DNA of 51,948 nt, taken from NCBI GenBank assembly GCA_002440745.1, contig DJVB01000033.1:1-51948 (forward strand), read 5' to 3'. The position numbers were made by a program, and so were the translations under genes. This stretch comes from Bacteroidales bacterium UBA6267. Lineage in GTDB: Bacteria; Bacteroidota; Bacteroidia; Bacteroidales; UBA1556. Under the pieces are notes generated by a model, which saw only the letters and a list, made by a program, of their open reading frames with translations, searched no databases and was not told the origin of the DNA. Of the stretch, positions 1-6,871 are shown piece by piece (position 1 is the first letter of the stretch; each line of letters begins with the position of its first letter).

Positions 1-12
1 AATTAATTAAAA

Positions 13-63
13 TCAAGCGAAACGAACTCTGTGTTTTTCCATACGCTTGAATTGTTTACACAT
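13..63 (-). CDS. possible 16-residue leader peptide
   Basis: A short frame ATG..TGA encodes MCKQFKRMEKHRVRFA, a strongly basic 16-mer. It begins about 17 nt downstream of a good minus-strand -7 element (80-87), so the predicted leader is only about 10 nt. The frame lies inside an imperfect inverted repeat (17-33 with 59-77). A second, competing pair, tcaagcg (13-19) with cgcttga (44-50), overlaps it, an arrangement seen in attenuators. The gene it would precede lies left of the window and cannot be seen. No family is recognised. It could equally be a chance frame in a 5' untranslated region. Confidence 0.25.
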   Translation of the reverse strand: MCKQFKRMEKHRVRFA

Positions 64-77
64 GAGTTCGTTTTCGC
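17..77. repeat. imperfect inverted repeat, possible attenuator
   Basis: The left arm is gcgaaacgaactctgtg (17-33). The right arm (59-77) is its reverse complement apart from two one-base bulges. The loop contains one half of a second pair (13-19 with 44-50), so two mutually exclusive hairpins can be drawn. A structure in a minus-strand 5' leader is the most economical reading. Confidence 0.4.
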
Positions 78-79
78 TG

Positions 80-87
80 CAAAGATA
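80..87 (-). promoter_or_regulatory. Bacteroidota -7 element TATCTTTG
   Basis: The minus strand reads TATCTTTG, an exact match to TAnnTTTG. No TTG lies at the preferred 19-21 nt spacing; candidates are 16 and 23 nt away. It would drive transcription leftward through the short leader frame and out of the window. Confidence 0.45.
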
Positions 88-140
88 ACTAATGTTGATA
101 TTTCAAATAACAACAAAATAGCACTTGTTTTAGGTCGAGT

Positions 141-719
141 CTAATAGTTTTCTTCTTTTAATTGCATAAATGCTTTTGGATGTAGGCATGCCGGGCAGTT
201 TTCCAAAGCTTTCACCGACTCATAAACATATCCGCAATTGAGACATTTCCACCAGACTTTTCCATCCTTAATAAACACTTTGTCTTCTGAAAGGTTTTGT
301 AAGAGTTTTAAATAGCGTTTTTCGTGTTCAGCTTCCACTTTGGCAATCATTTTAAAAGCTACAGCAACTTGCTTGAATCCTTCTTCTTCTGCAATCTTTG
401 CAAATTCAGGATAAAGCTCAGTCCATTCTTCGTTTTCACCTTCAGCAGCGGCTTTAAGATTTTCCATGGTTGTGCCGATGATTCCGGCAGGAAAGGAAGC
501 TGTGATTTCTGCCATACCTCCTTCTAAAAATTTGAAAAATCTTTTGGCATGTTCCTTCTCCTGCAAAGCTGTTTCCATGAAGATAGCGGCTATTTGCTCA
601 TAACCTTCTTTTTTTGCAACTGATGCAAAAAACTCGTATCTGTTTCGTGCTTGCGATTCTCCGGCAAATGCCTTTAAAAGATTTTGCTCTGTCCTTGTTC
701 CTTTAATAGATTTTTCCAT
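141..719 (-). CDS. rbr: rubrerythrin
   Basis: This is a non-haem diiron peroxidase that reduces hydrogen peroxide in the cytoplasm of anaerobes, taking electrons through its rubredoxin-like centre. The 192-residue length is typical. The N-terminal ferritin-like domain (about 1-140) shows two iron-binding sets: E21 with E54-x-x-H57, and later E129-x-x-H132. The C-terminal rubredoxin-like domain holds C159-x-x-C162 and C175-x-x-C178. The start is the ATG at 719 and no leader peptide is seen. It is transcribed alone, divergently from the DUF134/NifX gene. Its promoter was not identified. Assignment is firm at family level. Confidence 0.95.
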   Translation of the reverse strand: MEKSIKGTRTEQNLLKAFAGESQARNRYEFFASVAKKEGYEQIAAIFMETALQEKEHAKRFFKFLEGGMAEITASFPAGIIGTTMENLKAAAEGENEEWTELYPEFAKIAEEEGFKQVAVAFKMIAKVEAEHEKRYLKLLQNLSEDKVFIKDGKVWWKCLNCGYVYESVKALENCPACLHPKAFMQLKEENY

Positions 720-917
720 AATAGTTTTCTCGTTAAGATTGATAATGATATTTCACAATTGGTAAAACTAAATAAAATTTTATATAGCCTGTGAGTAATT
801 TCTATTTCGCTTCTAATTTTTATCGAATATAAATAATGAAGCTAATTTTTTGGATGAAAGCCTTGATGGTTATGCTGAAAATGTCAATTACATAAATATT
901 GATTTTCGCTCCATATT

Positions 918-950
918 TTGTTTTTTACGAACATAAGTTCAATATATTTG
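918..950 (+). promoter_or_regulatory. promoter of the DUF134-NifX gene
   Basis: TATATTTG (943-950) matches the -7 consensus TAnnTTTG. A TTG lies at 918-920 with 22 nt spacing, slightly long. The start codon is only 17 nt beyond, so the leader is very short. The remainder of the 720-966 gap shows nothing else recognisable. Confidence 0.55.
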
Positions 951-966
951 CCGAAATTTTTTAACT

Positions 967-1866
967 ATGCCCCGACCGAAGAGAGTAAGACGTATGGATC
1001 GACCGCCTTTATTTGAAGGCTTTAGACCGATTGGTTCTAAAGGCCGTCAATCAGGTATTATTTATCTTGAATTAGATGAGTATGAATCGTTGAGACTATG
1101 TGATTATGAAGGTCTTACACATGTTGAGGCGTCAGAAGTGCTTCAGATTTCCAGACCAACTTTTACTCGAATTTATAGCTCTGCACGGAAGAAGATGGCG
1201 CAAGCATTAGTGGATGGCTTTAGCCTTTTAATTCGGGGAGGTAAAGTCGATTTTGAAGATATGTGGTTGCGGTGCTCCGATTGCACAACTGTTTTTAATG
1301 ATGTAACCCGCGGTGCTCATCAGGTTTGTCCGCGATGTGGAAGCGAAAAGGTTGCTGAAGTATCGACTCATCGTCACAAATCACACGTTTCAGTTTCTCC
1401 CCAAGATTCTCCTCGACCAGGCTTTTGTATCTGTCGCAATTGTGGAACTCGCATATCGCACTCGCGCGGTGTGCCTTGTAGTCAGGCTGTTTGCCCAAAT
1501 TGTCAAAGTTTGATGGTGAAAGATGGCTCCTCTTCAACGATAATTTGGGCCATTCCATGTTTCTCGAACGATATTAGCGCTAAGTACAACACTCGTTTTG
1601 CGCGTTCGCCTTATTTTGCTTTATTCGATGGTAATAAAACCGTTTTTATCGAAAATCCTTTTCAAATAGAAGAAAAAGGTTTGGGAAAAAAGATTTTAGA
1701 GACTTTAATTTCTAAAGGTGTAACTGGAATTGTATCGAGCTTCTTGGGCGATAATGCGCGAGAGATTGCCGAGTCGAATCGATTATTAATTGAAAATATA
1801 GGTCAGACTGACTTAACGGTCAATGATATTATAAATAATTTAAATTCAAAATTTTATGAGAACTAG
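967..1866 (+). CDS. DUF134 HTH, zinc-ribbon and NifX-like fusion protein
   Basis: Three parts are visible. Residues 1-100 match the DUF134/UPF0251 family, starting MPRPKR and containing a helix-turn-helix-like stretch (THVEASEVLQISRPTFTRIY). Residues 103-124 form a zinc ribbon (C103xxC106, C121xxC124). Residues 154-179 form a second Cys cluster, including the GVPC...CPNC pattern. Residues 193-297 resemble dinitrogenase iron-molybdenum cofactor-binding (NifX/NifB C-terminal) domains. Stand-alone DUF134 proteins are much shorter, so this is a composite. It overlaps the next gene, another NifX-like protein, by 11 bp, so the two are probably translationally coupled. A metal- or cluster-responsive regulator is a reasonable inference. 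No nitrogenase genes are nearby, so nitrogen fixation is not implied. Confidence 0.85.
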   Translation: MPRPKRVRRMDRPPLFEGFRPIGSKGRQSGIIYLELDEYESLRLCDYEGLTHVEASEVLQISRPTFTRIYSSARKKMAQALVDGFSLLIRGGKVDFEDMWLRCSDCTTVFNDVTRGAHQVCPRCGSEKVAEVSTHRHKSHVSVSPQDSPRPGFCICRNCGTRISHSRGVPCSQAVCPNCQSLMVKDGSSSTIIWAIPCFSNDISAKYNTRFARSPYFALFDGNKTVFIENPFQIEEKGLGKKILETLISKGVTGIVSSFLGDNAREIAESNRLLIENIGQTDLTVNDIINNLNSKFYEN

Positions 1867-2215
1867 AATAGCATTCCCTATGAGCGAAGGTAAACTAAGT
1901 GAGCATTTTGGACATTGTGAGCAATTTGTAATTGTTACCTTAGTTAATAATGAAATTGTAAAAGAAGAGCTTTTATCTCCTCCGGGTCATGTGCATGGTG
2001 CATATCCGAAATTTTTAGTCGGCCAGGCTGTTGATGTGGTCATTGCAGGTGGCATTGGTCAATCGGCAGTTACTATTCTTCAGACCAATGGGGTTGAGGT
2101 TATAAGTGGTGTTGAAGTTTCTGACATCCAAACAATGGTTGCCGATTATGTGAATGGAACTCTTGTTTCTACAGGCGATTCTTGTGGACATCACGACTCT
2201 CATCATCATCATTAA
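1856..2215 (+). CDS. small NifX/NifB-family cluster-binding protein
   Basis: This is a 119-residue protein of the dinitrogenase iron-molybdenum cofactor-binding family. The family's N-terminal pattern is present (IAFPMSEGKLSEHFGHCEQF), as is the glycine-rich VVIAGGIGQSAV segment. The C-terminus is a metal-binding tail, CGHHDSHHHH. Homologues bind or carry Fe-S or Mo-Fe clusters, and many occur in non-diazotrophs with no settled role. The ATG overlaps the end of the upstream DUF134-NifX gene by 11 bp, implying one operon. The His-rich end suggests nickel, zinc or iron binding, but this is inference. Confidence 0.85.
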   Translation: MRTRIAFPMSEGKLSEHFGHCEQFVIVTLVNNEIVKEELLSPPGHVHGAYPKFLVGQAVDVVIAGGIGQSAVTILQTNGVEVISGVEVSDIQTMVADYVNGTLVSTGDSCGHHDSHHHH

Positions 2216-2231
2216 TAAAACACCTGAATGC

Positions 2232-2270
2232 ATAAAAAAAAACGTCCCCATTTCGGAGGACGTTTTTTTG
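2232..2270. terminator. bidirectional rho-independent terminator
   Basis: The stem aacgtcc (2241-2247) pairs with ggacgtt (2258-2264). It is flanked by an A-run on the left and a T-run on the right, so it can end both the NifX-like operon (plus) and rpsT (minus). Confidence 0.85.
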
Positions 2271-2287
2271 TTTTCCAATGCTTTTGA

Positions 2288-2542
2288 TTAGGCTAATTTA
2301 TTGAAATGAAGCATCAACTTTGATTTTAAATTCGAAGCTTTATTCTTGTGAATAATATTACGCTTCGCATTTTTGTCGATAATAGAAATCACAGTACCAA
2401 AAAAAGTTTCTGCTTCTTTCTTTTCAGTGGTTGCTCTCAATTTCTTGATTGCATTGCGCATGGTGCGGGCATAATATCTATTTCTTACCCTTTTTGCATC
2501 ATTTGCTTTAATTCTCTTTAGTGAAGACTTATGATTAGCCAT
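2288..2542 (-). CDS. rpsT: 30S ribosomal protein S20
   Basis: This 84-residue basic protein begins MANHKSSLKRIKANDAKR and has the S20 pattern, including RNRYYARTMRNAIKKL. S20 binds 16S rRNA early in small-subunit assembly. The ATG at 2542 is preferred over the longer frame from a TTG at 2668, because that extension runs straight through the tRNA-Glu gene. The gene lies 29 nt downstream of tRNA-Glu on the same strand. Both appear to be read from the promoter at 2680-2710, so the tRNA must be processed from a joint transcript. The terminator at 2232-2270 ends the unit. Confidence 0.97.
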   Translation of the reverse strand: MANHKSSLKRIKANDAKRVRNRYYARTMRNAIKKLRATTEKKEAETFFGTVISIIDKNAKRNIIHKNKASNLKSKLMLHFNKLA

Positions 2543-2571
2543 AAAAATATCTTGCTTTAAATTTAAAAATG

Positions 2572-2643
2572 CAGTCCGTAGGGGAATCGAACCCCTGTTA
2601 CCAGGATGAAAACCTGACGTCCTAACCCCTAGACGAACGGACC
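2572..2643 (-). tRNA. tRNA-Glu (anticodon TTC)
   Basis: On the minus strand a full cloverleaf of 72 nt can be drawn. The acceptor GGTCCGT pairs with ACGGACT. The anticodon stem TCAGG/CCTGG encloses loop TTTTCAT, giving anticodon TTC. The T-loop is GTTCGATTC. No CCA is encoded. Confidence 0.96.
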
Positions 2644-2679
2644 AAAAATGTATGAGCTGTATTCTCAAAAATTGAGGTG

Positions 2680-2710
2680 CAAAGATATTTTATTTTTCTA
2701 TTGGTGCAAA
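2680..2710 (-). promoter_or_regulatory. promoter for tRNA-Glu and rpsT
   Basis: The minus strand shows TTTG (2710-2707), exactly 19 nt, then TATCTTTG (2687-2680). This is a textbook Bacteroidota primary sigma-factor promoter. The predicted start is about 30 nt ahead of the tRNA. Confidence 0.8.
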
Positions 2711-2837
2711 TATTTATTTGAATTTTTTTTGTTCAAATGCTAAATCAATAAGTTGTTGAAACACAAATTATTAATAATTTTACTTAATCAATATTTGGAG
2801 AAAAATGCCCTTTGGGTTTAAAAAATCACGTGCTTTT

Positions 2838-3533
2838 TCACTTCTTTTTCGTGTTTTTCGCTTGTTCATATTCAAACCTAAAACCAAGTTTTTTTCCGGT
2901 TTTTAAACTTATGCTCGAAGTTATTTGGTTCATTTCTCCAACCGTTACTTGTTGAATGCTGTCGATAGGTGGCGCAACCAAATCCAGCTCGATGGAAAAC
3001 AGGATGGATGTGTAAATCATTTTCTTAATTTGCTCATCATCAATGATTTGATTAGTGAAATCGTTGAAAAGAAATCCTAATTGTTTTTTACCTTCAACAA
3101 AATAATGGTTCTCATAATTGATAAAAAGTCGTCCTATGAGATGTCCTACATCGTTGTAGCGATTATACTTAAATGAATCGGCTATAAAGTTGTAAATGTT
3201 TATTATTCCACAATATCCCCGATATGGATTTTCCTTTACATAAGCGGTTTGACGCACAAAATGCGAGTCGGGCATTTTGAAAACATTGCTATGCATAGTC
3301 ATTATCACAAGGTCGGCGGCAACCTTAAGCTCCATTTCAAATTTTCCGCGTTCTTTATAGTCCACAGGAATTTCGATATCTAAATTAGAAACACCTTGTT
3401 TAATGTCGTTGGTCGTTTCAATAATCAAGGCCTTAATTTTTTCAAAAACCGCCAATGTATTGTCATATACTTTGTACTTTACAGTCGATTTTTCCGAAAG
3501 CTTTTTGATAATGTCTTGTCTATGCGTATCCAT
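2838..3533 (-). CDS. conserved-looking cytosolic protein, function unknown
   Basis: This 231-residue protein is not recognised as a named family. It has no signal peptide, membrane segment or Cys cluster, so it is probably cytosolic. The N-terminal third looks helical and charged. The middle has a short aromatic stretch (YRGYCGIINIYNFIADSFKYNRYN), and the C-terminus ends in KNTKKK. Codon use resembles the neighbours. It lies 39 bp downstream of the helicase gene on the same strand, but a -7 element in that gap (3557-3564) suggests it also has its own promoter. The start is the ATG at 3533. Confidence 0.75.
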   Translation of the reverse strand: MDTHRQDIIKKLSEKSTVKYKVYDNTLAVFEKIKALIIETTNDIKQGVSNLDIEIPVDYKERGKFEMELKVAADLVIMTMHSNVFKMPDSHFVRQTAYVKENPYRGYCGIINIYNFIADSFKYNRYNDVGHLIGRLFINYENHYFVEGKKQLGFLFNDFTNQIIDDEQIKKMIYTSILFSIELDLVAPPIDSIQQVTVGEMNQITSSISLKTGKKLGFRFEYEQAKNTKKK

Positions 3534-3556
3534 TCTATAATGTTTGAAATAAAAAC

Positions 3557-3564
3557 CAAAAGTA
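3557..3564 (-). promoter_or_regulatory. -7 element TACTTTTG
   Basis: The minus strand reads TACTTTTG (TAnnTTTG) in the short gap between the helicase gene and the 231-residue protein gene. No clear TTG lies upstream. It could give separate expression of the downstream gene. Confidence 0.4.
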
Positions 3565-3572
3565 CTTAAATT

Positions 3573-6020
3573 TTATTTGGTGTTGTCGATTTCAGATATC
3601 AATTTTTCCCGAAATTTAGCAACCAATTTCAATTGAAACCAACTAATTTGAGGACTTAAAAGCGGTTTAATTTCGCTTAAAATTGGCGTTTCTTCTTCCA
3701 AAAGAGCTGCGAGAATTTCCTTTGTCTTTTTTAAATCAACAAAATCTTGATAGTTAAAGTCTTCTTCATCAATACATTGCAAGATGTGGTCTTCGATGGT
3801 GCCTATAGCAAAATTGCGTTCGCGTGCCACTTCTTCCATGGTCATCCCTGTTTTTAAAAGCCGCCAAGTTATTTCGTACGATTTTTCTTTTTTCTCTTTT
3901 GGTTTCTCAGCAGGTAAAGAATCTCGTAACCCCTTAGTTTCCAAATATTCCTCAACTAATTCCACTATTTGTTGCCCATAATCTCTGATTTTTACTCTTC
4001 CAATACCTTCAATTTTTCTCAATTCTTTCAGATTTCTCGGCAAACTATTGCTAATTTCAATCATGGTTTTTTGAAGCAAAATTTGATTTGGTGCAATCCC
4101 TAAATCCCTTGCTGTTTCTGTTCTCCAATATTTCAAAAGTTGATGCAAATCAGGATGTTTGGTTGTAATGACGCTTTCAGTTTTGTTTTTTCGGCTTTCG
4201 GTGCTGCCTTTAAATGTGCCTTGGGTGCGGCCTTTAATTATTTCCGAAATATTGAAGCCCGATTGAGCAGCTTGAAGCATCGCCTGGCGAATATTTAGTA
4301 TCTCCTCTAATGCAGTCAATTGTTCCTGAAGTTGCTTTCTAATCTCTTTATTGTCGGTCTCAAATCCGGCAAAAAGTTTTTTAACGATTTCATTATCATG
4401 TTGTTCGTAAAAATATACGGCAGCTTTTTTTAATCTTTCATTGAAAAAATCATTGGTTTCCGCATCCGGTTTTTCTTCAAGAATTTGCTTCACTTGATGT
4501 AAAAACTTTGCGGCAACTGCCTGCAAATTTGGCAAGGTCGTCTTTACTATTTCCTCTACATTCTCTTTGAGTTTTCCAAAAATCACTTTTGAATTATCTA
4601 ATACTATCCCTTCAATTTTCTCCATTCGATACCGTAACTGTCTGTAATTGAAAAGTTCTTCGGTAAGTTGTTTTTGATAATTGTATTTCGACTCCAAAAA
4701 ATCTTTTTCTGTTGGCGGATTTTCTTTGTTTTTGGTATTGAACTCCGAAACATTGCTATCGCTAATGATGGAGTTTTGTCCAATCCTCGAACTTAAAACT
4801 AAGCCTTCCAAACTTTTACACCGACTCAAAGCAACATAGGTTTGCCCGTGGGCAAAGGCGGCTTCGGCATCAATCACTGCTTTTTCAAACGTAAGTCCCT
4901 GACTTTTATGTATTGTTATTGCCCAAGCCAGTCTTAATGGATACTGCGTGAAACTCCCGACTGTGGTTTCTTTCATTTCTCCGGTGGTTTCATCCACATC
5001 ATATCTTATGTTTTCCCAGGTTTCAGGCAGGGTGTAAATGGGGGTGTCCTCATCTTCACAAAGCACTACGATTTCATCATCTTCGGTGATTTCTTGAACA
5101 ATGCCTATTTTTCCGTTATAATAGCGTTTGTCATAAGAGCTGTCGTTTTTTATGAACATCACTCTGGCATTAACCTTTACTTCGATTTTATAATCAGCCG
5201 GATAAGCATATTCACTGAAGGTGCCGTCAACTTTTGCTTCAAAGAAATAGGATTTGCCTTTTAACTCATTCATCTTCTTTGAGTTAATAGAATCGGCATT
5301 GACGTTATGCGTAGTTAAAATGATATAGTCATCGGTTGGAGTAAAGTCTTTAATGAATCTCTTGTTGAGTGTTTCGATACTCTGCTGGCTTAGTTTATTT
5401 CCTCTGACCTGATTTAAAACCTCAATAAACTTTTCGTCGTTTTGGCGATAGATATGCTTTAATTCGATGGTGATGAAATTAGAGGCAATTGCGGCTTTTG
5501 AGTTGAAGAAGTAAACCGATGGATAGTAAGGCCTTAACAAAGCCCATTCATCATTTTTTACCACCGGTGCCAATTGTTCCAAATCACCAATCATCAAGAG
5601 TTGCACGCCTCCAAAGGGCTTATTTCTATCCCGATATTTTCTCAAAACCTCATCAATGGCATCCAATAAATCGGCGCGTACCATCGAAATTTCGTCAATC
5701 ACTAACAAATCTAATGTTTTGATAATATTGATTTTTTTCTTGTTGAATTTGTAGGGTGATTCACGATTTGCACCTTTGAGACCTGTAACTGCCTCAGTGA
5801 GAATGGGGCCAAATGGCAACTGGAAAAATGAATGTAAGGTGACGCCGCCTGCATTGATTGCGGCTACTCCTGTGGGCGCTGTAATTACCATCCTTTTATG
5901 GCTTTTTTTCTTGAGCTCCCGCAAAAAAGTGGTTTTGCCCGTACCGGCATTTCCTGTTAAAAAAATGTTACGATCCGTATTTTGAACAAAATTCCAAGCA
6001 AGGTCTAATTCTTTATTCAT
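3573..6020 (-). CDS. PIF1-like helicase with HRDC and HTH tails
   Basis: This is an 815-residue superfamily-1 DNA helicase of the PIF1/RecD-like group. A Walker A motif, GNAGTGKTT, lies near residue 25, a Walker B (LLVIDEISM) near 110, and late helicase motifs include TIHKSQGLTFE and YVALSRCKS. The C-terminal part carries an HRDC-like domain (about 620-695, IEGIGRVKIRDYG) and a helix-turn-helix domain (from about 715, MTMEEVARERNFAIGTIEDHI), of the type found at the end of some RecQ helicases. A role in DNA repair or replication-fork processing is inferred. The ATG at 6020 is chosen over a GTG two codons upstream. Confidence 0.92.
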   Translation of the reverse strand: MNKELDLAWNFVQNTDRNIFLTGNAGTGKTTFLRELKKKSHKRMVITAPTGVAAINAGGVTLHSFFQLPFGPILTEAVTGLKGANRESPYKFNKKKINIIKTLDLLVIDEISMVRADLLDAIDEVLRKYRDRNKPFGGVQLLMIGDLEQLAPVVKNDEWALLRPYYPSVYFFNSKAAIASNFITIELKHIYRQNDEKFIEVLNQVRGNKLSQQSIETLNKRFIKDFTPTDDYIILTTHNVNADSINSKKMNELKGKSYFFEAKVDGTFSEYAYPADYKIEVKVNARVMFIKNDSSYDKRYYNGKIGIVQEITEDDEIVVLCEDEDTPIYTLPETWENIRYDVDETTGEMKETTVGSFTQYPLRLAWAITIHKSQGLTFEKAVIDAEAAFAHGQTYVALSRCKSLEGLVLSSRIGQNSIISDSNVSEFNTKNKENPPTEKDFLESKYNYQKQLTEELFNYRQLRYRMEKIEGIVLDNSKVIFGKLKENVEEIVKTTLPNLQAVAAKFLHQVKQILEEKPDAETNDFFNERLKKAAVYFYEQHDNEIVKKLFAGFETDNKEIRKQLQEQLTALEEILNIRQAMLQAAQSGFNISEIIKGRTQGTFKGSTESRKNKTESVITTKHPDLHQLLKYWRTETARDLGIAPNQILLQKTMIEISNSLPRNLKELRKIEGIGRVKIRDYGQQIVELVEEYLETKGLRDSLPAEKPKEKKEKSYEITWRLLKTGMTMEEVARERNFAIGTIEDHILQCIDEEDFNYQDFVDLKKTKEILAALLEEETPILSEIKPLLSPQISWFQLKLVAKFREKLISEIDNTK

Positions 6021-6083
6021 TAGCACAATGGTTTTATGTGGCTGTAAAAATAAAAAATTATTACAAACTCTATAACTAAAAGT

Positions 6084-6365
6084 TAAAGTGGCTTTGGTAA
6101 TGCGGTAATTTTTTAATGCGGTAATACGATTATGCGGTAATTTTTTAATGTGATAATGCGATAATGCGCTAATGTGAGAATGTGGAAATGCGATAATTAA
6201 GATTTGTTCTGTTATAATGAAGAGATAGCTATTTAATGCGGTAATTTTTTAATGCGATTCCAGTACAGTGGTCGGGAGCGGTAATTGGGTTTTGTTCTGA
6301 CTTAATGGAGAGATAGCTTTTTAGGAATGTGATAATGTGGAAATGTGAGAATGCGGTAATGCGAA
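6084..6365. repeat. AT-rich degenerate repeat tract (AATGCGGT family)
   Basis: This gap is filled by variants of an 8-10 base word (aatgcggt, aatgtgat, aatgtgga). Embedded are two copies of a longer unit around ttgttctg..taatgnagagatagct (about 6203-6232 and 6292-6320). The tract starts with taaagtggctt (6084-6094), the same word that begins the repeat after 10404. No coding frame is convincing. Confidence 0.75.
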
Positions 6366-6373
6366 GTAATTAA

Positions 6374-6428
6374 AAATGAAGAATTAAAATAGGGGAGGAA
6401 TCCATTTTTAATTTTTAATTCTTCATTT
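6374..6428. repeat. perfect 16-bp inverted repeat closing the repeat tract
   Basis: The arm aaatgaagaattaaaa (6374-6389) is the exact reverse complement of 6413-6428, with a 23-nt loop. It may act as a terminator-like hairpin. A related hairpin with the same gaattaaaa core closes the repeat at 10455-10504. Confidence 0.8.
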
Positions 6429-6454
6429 GTTTTCCTTGCATTTTAAAAAATTAC

Positions 6455-6462
6455 TATCTTTG
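6455..6462 (+). promoter_or_regulatory. -7 element TATCTTTG ahead of the T9SS pair
   Basis: TATCTTTG matches TAnnTTTG exactly. TTG-like words lie 16 and 25 nt upstream, neither at ideal spacing. If used, the message would begin near 6469 and carry a leader of about 400 nt before the first T9SS gene. Confidence 0.5.
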
Positions 6463-6491
6463 GCTTTCTTAAATCACGACATTAATTGCCC

Positions 6492-6773
6492 ATGAATCAC
6501 AACATTTACATAGATTCGAGTTCGACTGATTCCCGAGAAATTTCACGGTATATATATATATATATATATATTAATCAAGCAGTTACGTTTTGGTTTAAGG
6601 GTTTCTTGTGGTTTATAAAAGGTGAGTCTCAGTGGATTTTTGCGGTTTTAAACCGTCTGTTTGTTGGCCACGATTTTTCATCTCAAGCTGCAAGAAAAAG
6701 ACGAAGTTTATTTCATAGTGATATTTTTTGGTTAGGGAAGAATAATTGCGATGAGGTTGGGCTGCTCTCTTAG
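6492..6773 (+). CDS. doubtful 93-residue frame in the leader, spanning (TA)11
   Basis: An ATG about 23 nt after the predicted transcription start opens a frame that runs through the TA tract (read as Tyr-Ile repeats) and stops inside a hairpin at 6760-6784. The product has no recognisable domain, no signal peptide and an odd composition. It may be real and phase-variable, because slippage of the two-base repeat would shift its frame. It may equally be a chance open frame in a structured leader. An alternative TTG start lies at 6486. Confidence 0.2.
   Translation: MNHNIYIDSSSTDSREISRYIYIYIYINQAVTFWFKGFLWFIKGESQWIFAVLNRLFVGHDFSSQAARKRRSLFHSDIFWLGKNNCDEVGLLS
6549..6570. repeat. (TA)11 microsatellite
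   Basis: Eleven uninterrupted TA units lie in the 5' region of the T9SS gene pair. Dinucleotide tracts of this length are prone to slipped-strand length change. Confidence 0.95.
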
Positions 6774-6784
6774 AAAGAGCAGCC
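6760..6784. promoter_or_regulatory. strong hairpin in the leader of the T9SS pair
   Basis: GGCTGCTCT (6760-6768) pairs perfectly with AGAGCAGCC (6776-6784) around a 7-nt loop. A second, weaker hairpin follows (6799-6806 with 6813-6820). There is no T-run, so it is not a classical terminator. An mRNA-stability or processing element is possible. Confidence 0.6.
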
Positions 6785-6871
6785 AAATAACTGAACCTCA
6801 GATGTGAAAAAACACATTTGAAAAATTAGTTTTAATCAAAATTATTCTTTAACAAACAAAAAATTAAAAAG

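Noticed and set aside
1856..2215. Evidence for nitrogen fixation
   Set aside because: NifX-like domains are widespread in non-fixing bacteria, and no nif structural or assembly genes are present.
2288..2668. Longer reading of rpsT (126 residues)
   Set aside because: The extension begins at a TTG and reads through the whole tRNA-Glu gene; S20 starts at the ATG at 2542.
6097..6365. CRISPR array
   Set aside because: The repeated words are short, degenerate and not separated by spacers of constant length; no cas genes are present.
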